A stretch of 42,440 nucleotides of DNA from a virus (IMGVR_UViG_3300032307_000162:1-42440), one strand, 5' to 3'; positions 9,073 to 17,227 are shown, numbered from the stretch's first letter. The notes: a model not told the origin generated them from the sequence alone. Numbers and translations: made by a program.

Positions 9073-9904
9073 AGGCTTTTTAGTTTTTGCAGAAAATGCG
9101 GGGTCTGTTGATTATATACAGCAGGCCTATGCTCTTGCACTCAGTATTAAACGTAGTCAGAAAACTGTCAGTAGTATTTCTTTAATTACAAATGATAAAG
9201 TGTCAAAAAAATACGCTAAAGTTTTTGATAAAATAATTCCAATTCCTTGGGTTAGTGATAGACCTGCATCCAAATATAAAGCAGAACACCGTTGGAAATT
9301 AATCCATGTAAGTCCTTATGACGAAACAATAGTACTAGATGCAGATATGTTATTTTTAGATGATGTTTCTGACTGGTGGGATTATTGTGAGAATCATGAT
9401 CTTAAATTTTGCTCACAAATTAAAAATTATAAACAGGAAGTAATATTAAAAGATCTTGTTCATCGAAAAGTATTTGTAGAAAATGATTTAACAAATCCTT
9501 ACTTTGCCTTGCATTATTTTAAAAAATCTGAAAAAGCATTCAACTTCTACAAAACCCTTGAATTTGTATCTAATAACTGGGAATGGTGCTATACTACATT
9601 TGCTCCAATCGCATACCAAAGCTGGTTAAGCATGGACTTAGCAACGGCAATTGCTATAGAGATTACTGGTTATCACGAAGCAGTAATAGACAAATGTAGT
9701 CCGTTGGAGTTTGTGCATATGAAATCAGCAATACAAGGATGGGACGCTACTATTATATCTTGGCAAGATGCTGTTCCTTTCGTTTTAAACAGCCGAGGCG
9801 ATTTGGTAATTGGTAATATTAAACAACCAAAGCTATTTCATTATGTAGAGAAAGACTTTTTGACTAAAAAAATTATTTCTCGACTTGAGGAATTAGTAAA
9901 ATGA
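9065..9904 (+). CDS. Glycosyltransferase-like protein, GT-A type, second of a tandem pair, 279 aa
   Basis: Starts with GTG, preceded by GGAGG; it overlaps the preceding gene by eight bases. The N-terminal segment (MSKGFLVFAENAGSVDYIQQ) and the motif PYDETIVLDADMLFLDD are clearly homologous to the previous gene, so the two arose by duplication. DAD in that motif fits the DXD of GT-A glycosyltransferases. No signal peptide or membrane segment is present. The acceptor is unknown. Confidence 0.65.
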   Translation: MSKGFLVFAENAGSVDYIQQAYALALSIKRSQKTVSSISLITNDKVSKKYAKVFDKIIPIPWVSDRPASKYKAEHRWKLIHVSPYDETIVLDADMLFLDDVSDWWDYCENHDLKFCSQIKNYKQEVILKDLVHRKVFVENDLTNPYFALHYFKKSEKAFNFYKTLEFVSNNWEWCYTTFAPIAYQSWLSMDLATAIAIEITGYHEAVIDKCSPLEFVHMKSAIQGWDATIISWQDAVPFVLNSRGDLVIGNIKQPKLFHYVEKDFLTKKIISRLEELVK

Positions 9905-10470
9905 TTTCCAAATACTACGTCTACTACGATAAGAAAACTGGAAGTATTCTTTCAGTAGGTAATGAAGCTAATAAGTCTTATGAATACGGTATTGAATCGA
10001 CATGGGAAGAAGTTGAAAATTTAATTAATGGTACGTGGTTACTTAAAGATTTCATTGTTGGATATCGTCGTAACCCAGACGGAAAATCGCAATTAGCAGT
10101 TATTCCTAATTCTGAACAAGGATATATTTTTAAAAATAATATATTTGAATGGATTACAGAACCTAATGAAAAGGCCGAGTGTACTATTATATGGAATAAC
10201 AAAGATAAAAGTTGGCAGTTTAAATTAAGTGAAGCTGTAAAAACAGTGTATCGCGATAGTTTGTTAACACCTAGATTGGTATTTTTCGTTACATTAGAAA
10301 CAGATTTTGATTTTTTAATTCGAACTATTTTCATAGAAACAATTGATTTGTTTTCATCTGAGTATGTTCGAATTCCGTTTGAAAGTAAAGTGGAACATGA
10401 TATTGATAAAATTTCCATATCTTCAAAATTAGTTTTTAAAAATTACGGTTTAAAGGTTATACATGAATAA
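9901..10470 (+). CDS. Unknown protein between two glycosyltransferase pairs, 189 aa
   Basis: I do not recognise this gene. The N-terminus (ISKYYVYYDKKTGSILSVGN) is beta-hairpin-like, and the rest alternates strands with charged turns. It overlaps the upstream gene by ATGA and the downstream gene by eight bases, so it is translationally coupled to glycosyltransferase-like genes on both sides. It may be a partner or acceptor of those enzymes, but nothing in the sequence proves this. Confidence 0.55.
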   Translation: MISKYYVYYDKKTGSILSVGNEANKSYEYGIESTWEEVENLINGTWLLKDFIVGYRRNPDGKSQLAVIPNSEQGYIFKNNIFEWITEPNEKAECTIIWNNKDKSWQFKLSEAVKTVYRDSLLTPRLVFFVTLETDFDFLIRTIFIETIDLFSSEYVRIPFESKVEHDIDKISISSKLVFKNYGLKVIHE

Positions 10471-11362
10471 AATTAAAATTATAGAACAAGACATTATTTT
10501 CCTCAGTTACGATGAACCTAATGCTGAAAAAAATTATGCAGATCTCTGTACTAAAGTTCCTTGGGCTAAACGTGTACATGGAGTAAAGGGCAGTGATGCG
10601 GCGCATAAGGCCTGTGCCGCACTAAGTGATACTGAATACTTTGTCACAGTGGATGCTGATAATATTGTAGATCCATCTTTTCTTGAAGTGGAAGTTGATC
10701 TCGAAGAACTAGGGCTAACGCCTAGCCATGTGTTTAGTTGGTGCGGAAAAGTTCATGTCAATGGTCTTATGTATGGTAACGGCGGTCTTAAACTATGGAC
10801 ACGTGAGTTTGTTAACAATATGCGTACTCATGAAAACAGTGATCCCAATGATAAAAAAGGTTTAGTTGAATTTTGTTTTGATGATCGATATTATCAATTT
10901 AATGAAAACTACAGTGAGAGCTTTACTAATGCTACGCCATTTCAAGCATGGCGAGCAGGATTCCGTGAAGGCGTTAAGATGTCGTTAGATCAAGGATCGC
11001 GGGTGTTGGATCTCAAAAAAATATGGTGGCAAAATTATCATAGATTGTTGATTTGGTCCACTGTAGGTGCTGACGTTGACAACGGTATATGGTCAATATT
11101 AGGAGCACGGGAAGGTGCTTATAAGACTAACTGTACTGGTTGGGATTATGCCAATGTTCGGGATTTTGATTGGCTGACAACTTACTGGAAGCAAAAACAC
11201 GAAAATACAGATTTTGACACTACTACTGCATATATAAATTTTTTAGGAAAAGAGCTTAAAGAAAAATGCAAATTAGAAATTGCAAACTTTGATCCTGCCA
11301 GTTCTCGATTCTTTAAAACAGTATACAACAATACACCGAGGATAATACGCAAACGTGTTTGA
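10463..11362 (+). CDS. Glycosyltransferase-2-like protein, 299 aa
   Basis: The N-terminal half has IIFLSYDEPNAEKNYADL, then VHGVKGSDAAHKACA, then YFVTVDADNIVDPSFL. The DAD is in the position of the DXD motif of GT-A glycosyltransferases. The C-terminal half carries TPFQAWRAGFREGVKMSL and a conserved tryptophan-rich segment, both repeated in the next gene. No membrane segment is seen. It is a paralogue of the following gene and a likely sugar transferase of unknown acceptor. Confidence 0.6.
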   Translation: MNKIKIIEQDIIFLSYDEPNAEKNYADLCTKVPWAKRVHGVKGSDAAHKACAALSDTEYFVTVDADNIVDPSFLEVEVDLEELGLTPSHVFSWCGKVHVNGLMYGNGGLKLWTREFVNNMRTHENSDPNDKKGLVEFCFDDRYYQFNENYSESFTNATPFQAWRAGFREGVKMSLDQGSRVLDLKKIWWQNYHRLLIWSTVGADVDNGIWSILGAREGAYKTNCTGWDYANVRDFDWLTTYWKQKHENTDFDTTTAYINFLGKELKEKCKLEIANFDPASSRFFKTVYNNTPRIIRKRV

Positions 11363-12026
11363 TATAGTTTTTATCAGTTATAATGAACCTAATGCTGAGG
11401 AAAATCTTTTTAAATTAAAAGAAAGATTTCCATTAGTTAAACATGTGCATGGTGTAACAGGTATACATCAAGCTCACATAGCTGCCGCTAAAAGAAGTTT
11501 CAGTCCAATGTTTTGGGTGGTTGACGGTGATGCCGAAGTATTAGACACATTTAACTTTGATCACAAAGTGGTTAAAGAAGAATACGACATAGTGCATGTT
11601 TGGCGCAGTCGAAATCCTATAAATGGATTAGAGTATGGCTACGGTGGAGTTAAATTACTACCTAAAATGTTAACTCTAAAAGTTGACATATCTAGCACTG
11701 ACATGACTACTAGTATAAGTCCTAGATTTAAAGCCATGGAGCAAGTTAGTAATATTACCGCATTTAACACAGATCCTTTTAGTACTTGGAGAAGTGCTTT
11801 TCGAGAATGTACCAAATTAGCAGTTTTGAATAACGAAGAATCCACGATACGATTGAATACGTGGTGTACTGTATCCTCAGGTGAGTACAGTGAATTTGCC
11901 ATTGCAGGCGCACTCGCCGGGCGAGCATATGGAGAAAAAAATGCCTCCAATAAGGAGGCATTGTGTAAGATAAATGACTTTAGTTGGCTACAAGATCGGA
12001 TGTCATTGGAAAAATTTCAGCAATAA
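11355..12026 (+). CDS. Glycosyltransferase-2-like protein, paralogue of the preceding gene, 223 aa
   Basis: Starts with GTG and overlaps the preceding gene by eight bases. It shares FISYNEPNAEENLFKLKERF, VHGVTGIHQAHIAAAKRS, WVVDGDAE, YGYGGVKLL and DPFSTWRSAFRECTKLA with its neighbour. It is about 75 residues shorter; the missing parts are in the loop after the GGVKL segment and at the C-terminus. Its last codons overlap the 3' end of thyX on the other strand by 47 bases, and they also contain the minus-strand terminator at 11935-11962. The alignment GRAYGEKN...NDFSWLQ with the paralogue's REGAYKTN...RDFDWLT shows this end is genuinely coding. Confidence 0.6.
   Translation: MFDIVFISYNEPNAEENLFKLKERFPLVKHVHGVTGIHQAHIAAAKRSFSPMFWVVDGDAEVLDTFNFDHKVVKEEYDIVHVWRSRNPINGLEYGYGGVKLLPKMLTLKVDISSTDMTTSISPRFKAMEQVSNITAFNTDPFSTWRSAFRECTKLAVLNNEESTIRLNTWCTVSSGEYSEFAIAGALAGRAYGEKNASNKEALCKINDFSWLQDRMSLEKFQQ
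11935..11962 (-). terminator. Rho-independent terminator for the leftmost minus-strand operon, inside a plus-strand gene
   Basis: On the minus strand a perfect 9-bp stem (AATGCCTCC / GGAGGCATT) with a five-base loop is followed by a run of at least five T (11939-11935). It lies 18 bases after the thyX stop. On the plus strand no T run follows, so it should terminate only leftward transcription. It lies entirely within the coding part of the plus-strand gene 11355-12026. Confidence 0.85.
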
Positions 12027-12648
12027 CTTTGGCACAAGCAATAGCTACTTCCTGGTGTTCCAATTGAGTACCATTTGCACTACGCAATTCAATAAAATGA
12101 ATCCAACTACGCAATGTTCCATTCATATACAATCGACTTTCTGTAAGACCTTCAGGTAATACTGCACGAGCTTGTTCTTTAGCAATACCTCTTTCAATAG
12201 CTTCCTTGTAAGCTATACTAGCACATTCAATGATGAATTTTTGCTTGGCATCCCACCATGCTTGTAACTCTGTATCATCTGTTGAGATGCTGTTCTGACG
12301 ATTTTTTGTGTCTTGGAGTCGGGCTTCTCTAGTGACGAATGCCATGTCCTTAGTAGGATCCGCATATCGCTGACTAAATTCTTGAAAGCTAAAGGATCTA
12401 TGTCGTAAGATTTGACGGGCAATGTCTCTTGTGGTAGTGATTTCGATACAGGCACTGACCATTTCGAGGGGTGACCAGTGCTGGTGTTTGACCAAGTATC
12501 GTATAAGTTTCTCTGATGTTTCTGTGTTAAGTTGGTTGCTGGGATTGGACACACGGGCGCAATACGCAATGAGTTCCTGCGCATCTGAGATACCCATGTC
12601 TCTAAATTCACCTGTTGGCTGGGAGTAGGATAAAAGTTTAACATTCAT
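11980..12648 (-). CDS. thyX: Flavin-dependent thymidylate synthase ThyX, 222 aa
   Basis: Converts dUMP to dTMP using methylenetetrahydrofolate, with FAD and NADPH, feeding phage DNA synthesis. The signature RHRX7S is intact at residues 82-92 (RHRSFSFQEFS), followed by QRY, and the length of 222 fits the family. A C-terminal LRSANGTQLEHQEVA segment matches the family's RNAQ.EI region. It is the last gene of the leftward operon, directly after an unknown 106-residue gene, and is followed by a terminator. ThyX rather than ThyA is usual in many marine T4-like phages. Confidence 0.95.
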   Translation of the reverse strand: MNVKLLSYSQPTGEFRDMGISDAQELIAYCARVSNPSNQLNTETSEKLIRYLVKHQHWSPLEMVSACIEITTTRDIARQILRHRSFSFQEFSQRYADPTKDMAFVTREARLQDTKNRQNSISTDDTELQAWWDAKQKFIIECASIAYKEAIERGIAKEQARAVLPEGLTESRLYMNGTLRSWIHFIELRSANGTQLEHQEVAIACAKVIAEIFPMTSDLVAN

Positions 12649-12969
12649 TTACAATTTTCTTTTCTTTAAAAAACGTTGAGTAATTCGTTCAATATCTTTT
12701 TTAATACGAACAGTATCTAATTTAAAATCGATGTTGTCGATCTTTTCTTCGTATGTCTTAAATAATTCAGACAACGAAGACTCGAACGATTCCCATCCTT
12801 TTTTATGCGTTTCCGCTGTTATTTTTACTTCCCAAGTCTTGCCATCTTTAAACGTGATCAATACTGTATGGAGATACCGTAAGGGTAATACACGAAGTTT
12901 TACCTCTCCAAATACTTCAGGCCAACATTCGACGACTTCTTTGGGAAGGATCCTTCCCTGGTCAATCAC
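12649..12969 (-). CDS. Unknown protein, 106 aa
   Basis: Begins with GTG overlapping the preceding stop (GTGA). The N-terminal half is beta-rich (VKLRVLPLRYLHTVLITFKDGKT) and the C-terminal half is a basic helix ending IERITQRFLKKRKL, which suggests nucleic acid or protein binding. I cannot name the family. It abuts thyX with no gap. Confidence 0.6.
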   Translation of the reverse strand: MIDQGRILPKEVVECWPEVFGEVKLRVLPLRYLHTVLITFKDGKTWEVKITAETHKKGWESFESSLSELFKTYEEKIDNIDFKLDTVRIKKDIERITQRFLKKRKL

Positions 12970-13565
12970 TTAGCTTTTTTGGTCGGAACCAACTCCTCAG
13001 CTAATCGACGAAAATTTGCCGCTTCTTTAGCCAACTTATCTGCTTGACTACGATACATTTTTGCAGTTGCTTCTGGACTATCATTTGGTCCGGGAACAAC
13101 TACGTCTGCTACAGGAGCAGGCATTTCGCGTACTGATGCCACTTCAGAAACTGTTGCAACAGGTTGATCGTTAGCACTTGGACTAATAGCTAATCCGTCA
13201 ACTGCAACTCCGCGCTGTTCGGCAATAATTTGATTGAGTTCGGATAATAGAATAGATACACCAATAGTCGGAGTCATTTCAACTAAGTCAGTTGCAACTT
13301 TAATTAATCGACCTTTGCTATGCAGTGCTGGCAACATTCTGCTACCGTCTGGAAATTGTGTACGATCCAATGCTTCAGCAAATTCGTATGCTTCTTGTGC
13401 CGCAGAACTTTCTACAAGATTGATAATAGCGTTATGATATTGATCGTCTAAGTTTTCGGTTGCGATTACTAGGCAGTTATAAGCATCACCGGGCAATGTT
13501 CTGTATGCTACTAATACTTTTTTGCCTGTTGCTTTAATACGTCCTACGTGTTTTAGTGATTGCAT
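12966..13565 (-). CDS. Unknown protein, 199 aa
   Basis: I do not recognise a named domain. Residues 1-125 look like a compact alpha/beta domain (GRIKATGKKVLVAYRTLPGD, later FPDGSRMLPALHSKGRLIKV). Residues 126-165 are Pro/Ala/Val-rich and probably a flexible linker. The last 30 residues (ATAKMYRSQADKLAKEAANF) form a likely coiled coil. It is two bases downstream of the 75-residue gene and may form a complex with it. Confidence 0.6.
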   Translation of the reverse strand: MQSLKHVGRIKATGKKVLVAYRTLPGDAYNCLVIATENLDDQYHNAIINLVESSAAQEAYEFAEALDRTQFPDGSRMLPALHSKGRLIKVATDLVEMTPTIGVSILLSELNQIIAEQRGVAVDGLAISPSANDQPVATVSEVASVREMPAPVADVVVPGPNDSPEATAKMYRSQADKLAKEAANFRRLAEELVPTKKAK

Positions 13566-13567
13566 AA

Positions 13568-13795
13568 TTATGCTCCTGCTTTAGATGTTTCGGCTTGCTT
13601 TGCTACTTGATCTAAAAATGTCGATAGTTTTGTATATGTTTGTCCTACTACAGTCATTTCGTTTGGCTTGAATGCACCGCGTGAACTAGCAATATCAATG
13701 ATAACTTTCATAGCATTGAGATCGTTAATAGTTAATTCTGTTGGGTCTACTTTCGGCGCTTCCGCCACTTGTTTTTCTTCTACTTTATCAGTCAT
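13568..13795 (-). CDS. Unknown small protein, 75 aa
   Basis: A small acidic protein: a Lys/Glu/Val-rich N-terminus, then a helical segment (ELTINDLNAMKVIIDIASSR) and a second helix (MTVVGQTYTKLSTFLDQV). No membrane segment. A GGAG ribosome binding site precedes the ATG. I cannot assign a function; it sits in the MoxR/VWA/ThyX operon. Confidence 0.55.
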   Translation of the reverse strand: MTDKVEEKQVAEAPKVDPTELTINDLNAMKVIIDIASSRGAFKPNEMTVVGQTYTKLSTFLDQVAKQAETSKAGA

Positions 13796-13825
13796 GGTAT
13801 CTCCTTAGTTAAAGTACATACTTAA

Positions 13826-14113
13826 TTATCTCGTTTGTAAATGTGGACAGGCAATTGTGAAGAAACTGAGTTCTTTTTCACTTTCAAAGCCTATGCGTGT
13901 ATTGTACACAATGGTATTGGTATTATCCAGAGAAATACCCTGTCCTATATAATATCTATTATTGAGATTATGTGTAATCCAACTATCTACTAATTTTAGT
14001 AGGGATGGATTATATTTGTCTATAGTGGTATATTTAAAATGCGGAGCGGCAAACTCCGTCCTTCTAATACCAAAGTAATTTAATGGATTTGGTTTGCCGT
14101 TTTTGAGAGCCAT
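13826..14113 (-). CDS. Unknown protein, 95 aa
   Basis: The open frame extends to 14158, but the ATG at 14113 overlaps the stop of the VWA gene as TAATG, the coupling form used throughout this operon, so I place the start there (MALKNGKPNPLNYFGIRR). Beta-rich with many aromatic residues. No family recognised. Its strict coupling to the metallopeptidase-VWA gene suggests a related role. Confidence 0.55.
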   Translation of the reverse strand: MALKNGKPNPLNYFGIRRTEFAAPHFKYTTIDKYNPSLLKLVDSWITHNLNNRYYIGQGISLDNTNTIVYNTRIGFESEKELSFFTIACPHLQTR

Positions 14114-15294
14114 TATGCAGTCGCCTTGACTTCTTCGTAGTAAGCGAATTCGCCCCATGGAGGAACAATAGTATTATTGCCGTGAATAATGAATACTGTA
14201 TCACAGTAGTTTTCATCGCCCCAACTGCCCCAAGGGTAACCGTCTGTAAACATAATAAACTTTTTAGGGTTAATGTTATGTTCTTTCATGTATTCCCAGT
14301 TGGCGTCAAACTCAGTACCACCACCGCCCATCGGTTCGTACTCGTCAAACTCGTCCATGTTGTATCCATCAAAGTCTGCTTCGTTGTATACTTGTGTATC
14401 AAAGCACCATACTTTAATCTTAAAATCTCTGTATTCCTGCATGATGCCTTTAATTTCGCTTAGGAAATCTTTTGCTTGTTCATCGCCGATAGAACCAGAC
14501 ATGTCGATAGCTACACAGATATCAATAGTTTCTTCAAAATTTGTGCCTGGAAGAATTGCACTCATGTGCCAGCCTTTACGATTAGGCCGCATAAATGTGT
14601 AGTCGTTTTTAATTGTACTTTGAATTTGTTGACGCAAAATTTCACGCCAATTCATTTTAGGTTCTGTGAAGTCTTTGATCATTCGCGCAATGCTGGCAGG
14701 AACGTTACCAGCACCAGCTGCCTGTGCCGCTTGCATCACTGCTTCACGCATCTCATCGCGAATTGCTTTGAGCTCGTCTTTGGTATATTGTGGCTGTCCG
14801 TTTTTACCTTCGCCGTTGGGATCCAAGTGTTCATCCAGTAACTGCCCAAGAGCAGCCAATTGTTCGTCGTCGTACTTTTCGTACAGATCATCATATACTT
14901 GTTCAGCACCCCAGCCATAATATTTGGGATCGTGAAAGATCTTAATTTCTGGAGGAGCTTCGCCTATACGATCACGTACTAATTGTCCGTTGACACAGTA
15001 GTCAGCGGCAATATTAAACAATTTGCGATCTCGTCCTTCATTACGACCGATATGGTCAAACACGGCATGCAAAATTTCATGTGCAATAACGAACTCTACT
15101 TGTTTTACAGTAAGAGGAGTAAAGAATTTACGATTAAAATAAATGTTGCGTCCGTCTGTTGCGGCTGTGGTTAGCCATTCGTCTGCTTCTTTAATTTGTA
15201 AACGTGTAGCTAGGTTGCCAAAAAACGGATGACGCAACAGCAAGCCCACTCGGGCTACAATAATTTTATCAATAATTGGATCAGTATGTGCCAT
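14113..15294 (-). CDS. Metallopeptidase-like protein with C-terminal VWA domain, 393 aa
   Basis: Residues 65-100 hold a zinc-protease-type site HEILH (72-76) followed by a further acidic/aromatic segment, as in the DUF2201-type putative metallopeptidases. Residues about 255-390 form a von Willebrand A-like domain with a MIDAS motif DMSGS (264-268). Such proteins pair with MoxR AAA+ ATPases, and a MoxR gene lies directly upstream. The pair probably acts as a chaperone or remodelling machine; the target is unknown. I chose the ATG at 15294, downstream of its own promoter, not the longer frame reaching 15360, which would cross the promoter hairpin. Confidence 0.85.
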   Translation of the reverse strand: MAHTDPIIDKIIVARVGLLLRHPFFGNLATRLQIKEADEWLTTAATDGRNIYFNRKFFTPLTVKQVEFVIAHEILHAVFDHIGRNEGRDRKLFNIAADYCVNGQLVRDRIGEAPPEIKIFHDPKYYGWGAEQVYDDLYEKYDDEQLAALGQLLDEHLDPNGEGKNGQPQYTKDELKAIRDEMREAVMQAAQAAGAGNVPASIARMIKDFTEPKMNWREILRQQIQSTIKNDYTFMRPNRKGWHMSAILPGTNFEETIDICVAIDMSGSIGDEQAKDFLSEIKGIMQEYRDFKIKVWCFDTQVYNEADFDGYNMDEFDEYEPMGGGGTEFDANWEYMKEHNINPKKFIMFTDGYPWGSWGDENYCDTVFIIHGNNTIVPPWGEFAYYEEVKATA

Positions 15295-15322
15295 GATTTT
15301 CCTTAATTTGCTGTATGTATAT

Positions 15323-15351
15323 ATTATAACACCTCCCGAAGGAGGTGTCAA
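15323..15351 (-). promoter_or_regulatory. Consensus sigma-70 promoter with a palindrome in its spacer
   Basis: TTGACA (15351-15346), a 17-base spacer and TATAAT (15328-15323) match the sigma-70 consensus at all twelve positions. It lies between the MoxR stop and the VWA protein start. The spacer and part of the -35 box form an inverted repeat, listed separately. Confidence 0.85.
15329..15348 (-). repeat. Inverted repeat with UUCG loop inside the promoter
   Basis: ACACCTCC - TTCG - GGAGGTGT on the minus strand, an 8-bp perfect stem closing a C(UUCG)G tetraloop, among the most stable RNA loops known. It occupies the promoter spacer and three bases of the -35 box. In DNA it could be an operator. 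In read-through RNA from the MoxR gene it would be a strong hairpin, and GGAGG would be sequestered. No T run follows, so a simple terminator is unlikely. Confidence 0.7.
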
Positions 15352-15366
15352 TTGATACATTAGTAA

Positions 15367-16464
15367 TTAGCGGCTTTCTTTTTCGGTAGCCTGTGCAATG
15401 TATTTGCCAAACTTGGCATGGAAGTCATCAAAACATGCAATTTCATCTGGATCCAGCGGCAGTTTATAAGTACTCAGCGCCAGCTTAGTTCCCATGATAA
15501 CCAATTCTGTTTCGAAATTATCCATCATAAATTGGAAGAAACAGTTAACTTGATTGTTCCAATCTTTGGCCTGTTTATCGCAGGAATCTTTCAATTCGTA
15601 GCACAAGCTCACTACCAGCGAGTATTGTGCAGAGATTTCCTTAGAATCCATCTTTTTAACTTTGCCTTGCAAGATGTCAGTAGGATTAGGCATTTTGCTA
15701 GAATGTTTACGGTGTGCCATAAACTTAACAGCAAGACCTTCACCAACTGCTCCGCAAGTTAAGTCGGTAAGTGTATCGACATCGCAATCGTCATCGACTA
15801 GAAGTTCACTGACGAAAGACCAACTACGAGGAGTTGCAAAAGCACGTGATGCTGATTTAGGATCAAAATCATATAAATCCTTTTTAGAAAAAGTTAGAAA
15901 ACCTACCACATCTTTGTGTACACGATTCTCCACAGCCCATTCGTTCCAGTCATCCCATTCGCATGTCATTTCCAAGTGAACGAAACGATTAGCCAACGGA
16001 GCAGGCATACGATAAGTAACGCCCTTGTCTGTTTCGCGGTTACCAGCAGCCACAATGACCACATTGTCTGGCAGGTGATATGTACCTACACGACGATTCA
16101 AAACCAATTGATAAGCCGCTGCCTGTACGCTAGGTGCGGCACTGTTCATTTCGTCTAGGAAAAGAACGATGCTTTTATGTTGACTTGCCATTTCAGCATC
16201 AGGCAATTCGCTAGGAGGTGCCCAAACCATTTTACCACTATTGCTGTCAAAGTAAGGAATACCTTTAATGTCAGTGGGTTCCCAAAGACTCAAACGTACA
16301 TCAATTACGTGAGCTTCAAGCTCAGTGCCAAGCTGTTTGATAATATCCGACTTACCAATTCCGGGAGGACCCCACAGGAAGATCGGACGCTTGTTTTTAA
16401 AAGCCTTACGAAGGGACTTTTTAGCATTTTTTGGGCCTACGGTGCGGCTAAGAATCTCGCTCAT
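15367..16464 (-). CDS. MoxR-type AAA+ ATPase, 365 aa
   Basis: An AAA+ ATPase with Walker A GPPGIGKSD (32-40), Walker B VLFLDEMNSA (about residues 99-108), and a sensor region VIVAAGNRETD. A downstream RFVHLEMTCEWDDWNEWA segment is typical of MoxR-type phage ATPases. It should hydrolyse ATP to remodel a client protein together with the adjacent metallopeptidase-VWA protein, as known for MoxR-VWA pairs. Its promoter is a perfect sigma-70 match at 16514-16542, and AAAGGA precedes the ATG. The next gene has a second promoter, so the two can be expressed separately. Confidence 0.88.
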   Translation of the reverse strand: MSEILSRTVGPKNAKKSLRKAFKNKRPIFLWGPPGIGKSDIIKQLGTELEAHVIDVRLSLWEPTDIKGIPYFDSNSGKMVWAPPSELPDAEMASQHKSIVLFLDEMNSAAPSVQAAAYQLVLNRRVGTYHLPDNVVIVAAGNRETDKGVTYRMPAPLANRFVHLEMTCEWDDWNEWAVENRVHKDVVGFLTFSKKDLYDFDPKSASRAFATPRSWSFVSELLVDDDCDVDTLTDLTCGAVGEGLAVKFMAHRKHSSKMPNPTDILQGKVKKMDSKEISAQYSLVVSLCYELKDSCDKQAKDWNNQVNCFFQFMMDNFETELVIMGTKLALSTYKLPLDPDEIACFDDFHAKFGKYIAQATEKESR

Positions 16465-16513
16465 ACTATTTCCTTTAAAGTTTTTGCGGGGTTAAAATTT
16501 ACTGTATGTAGCT

Positions 16514-16542
16514 ATTATAACGCCTGCTAACAATAATGTCAA
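16514..16542 (-). promoter_or_regulatory. Consensus sigma-70 promoter for the MoxR gene
   Basis: TTGACA (16542-16537), 17-base spacer, TATAAT (16519-16514). The -35 box overlaps the stop of the upstream unknown gene. Downstream of the -10 box, TACATACAGTAAATT is nearly identical to the segment after the promoter at 15323 (TACATACAGCAAATT), so the two transcripts begin with a shared leader. Confidence 0.88.
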
Positions 16543-16946
16543 CTAGATTTGTTGCTGTCCGATTCTTTTTGGCGTTCATTCATTGCTTTAATGAGTCCAA
16601 ATTTTCGAATATCGTCGGAAAATAAGTACAGTTCGAATGATTTTTTTTCTGAAAAAACAGTGATGCTTTGATTGGTAAGATAGTACGGACAATCGATATA
16701 TCTTTCCAAAAATATGATAGTTTGTGGACTTAGCTCGATAGGTTCAGTAAAGGGTATTTCGTATTCTTTGAGCTCTAATTCTGAAATTAAAAACTCATAC
16801 CCTTTATCGCTCAATCGAAAAGCAGTCTGCTTGTTTACTCGATTAGATTGCCACCAAGTGCGTGAATACATACTGACATTAGTATCGTCTATACTTTTAC
16901 CCCACTGTTGTAGGAATATTTTAGTCAGTACATCTCGAGTTATCAT
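16539..16946 (-). CDS. Unknown protein, 135 aa
   Basis: Residues 1-75 contain WWQSNRVNKQTAFRLSDKGYEFL, which reads like a winged-helix-type segment. A similar WWQSNRWKIIWTLLTKGYV stretch occurs in the gene at 22132-22512. The rest is beta-rich. The function is unknown, but DNA or protein binding is possible. It overlaps the upstream gene by ATGA and its last bases overlap the MoxR promoter. Confidence 0.6.
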   Translation of the reverse strand: MITRDVLTKIFLQQWGKSIDDTNVSMYSRTWWQSNRVNKQTAFRLSDKGYEFLISELELKEYEIPFTEPIELSPQTIIFLERYIDCPYYLTNQSITVFSEKKSFELYLFSDDIRKFGLIKAMNERQKESDSNKSS

Positions 16947-17227
16947 TTTATTATGGTTCCCGAGGTCAGTTTAACAACTTGGAATTCTTCAGTTCCAAAA
17001 GTTAAATTTAATTTTTTAGCTAGATTGTGTGCGTGTCCAGGATTACTAAATGATACTTTTTTATATTTAGGTCCCGGATAACTAGTAAGGCTATTAAACG
17101 ATTTGAGGTTGAAAGGTTCGTTTTTATAGAAAACAGCCCAGATAGCATCTGCTTCTAGAATCTGCTCTGCCTTATACGTTTTTTTATTTGTATACTCTAA
17201 TAATATACGCGGTTTTGGTCTGCTCAT
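16943..17227 (-). CDS. Unknown protein, 94 aa
   Basis: A basic small protein with many Lys and aromatic residues (LLEYTNKKTYKAEQILEADA, then YKKVSFSNPGHAHNLAKKLN). The second half resembles a short alpha/beta fold. No family recognised. A TTGGAGA ribosome binding site precedes the ATG, and a possible late-promoter box lies at 17257-17264. Confidence 0.55.
   Translation of the reverse strand: MSRPKPRILLEYTNKKTYKAEQILEADAIWAVFYKNEPFNLKSFNSLTSYPGPKYKKVSFSNPGHAHNLAKKLNLTFGTEEFQVVKLTSGTIIK

Noticed and set aside
15329-15348. Rho-independent terminator after the MoxR gene
   Set aside because: The stem-loop is followed by TATAATATA and not by a T run, and it coincides with a promoter spacer.
14113-15360. 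Longer start of the VWA gene at 15360
   Set aside because: It would place coding sequence across a perfect promoter and hairpin; the ATG at 15294 has family-like N-terminal sequence.
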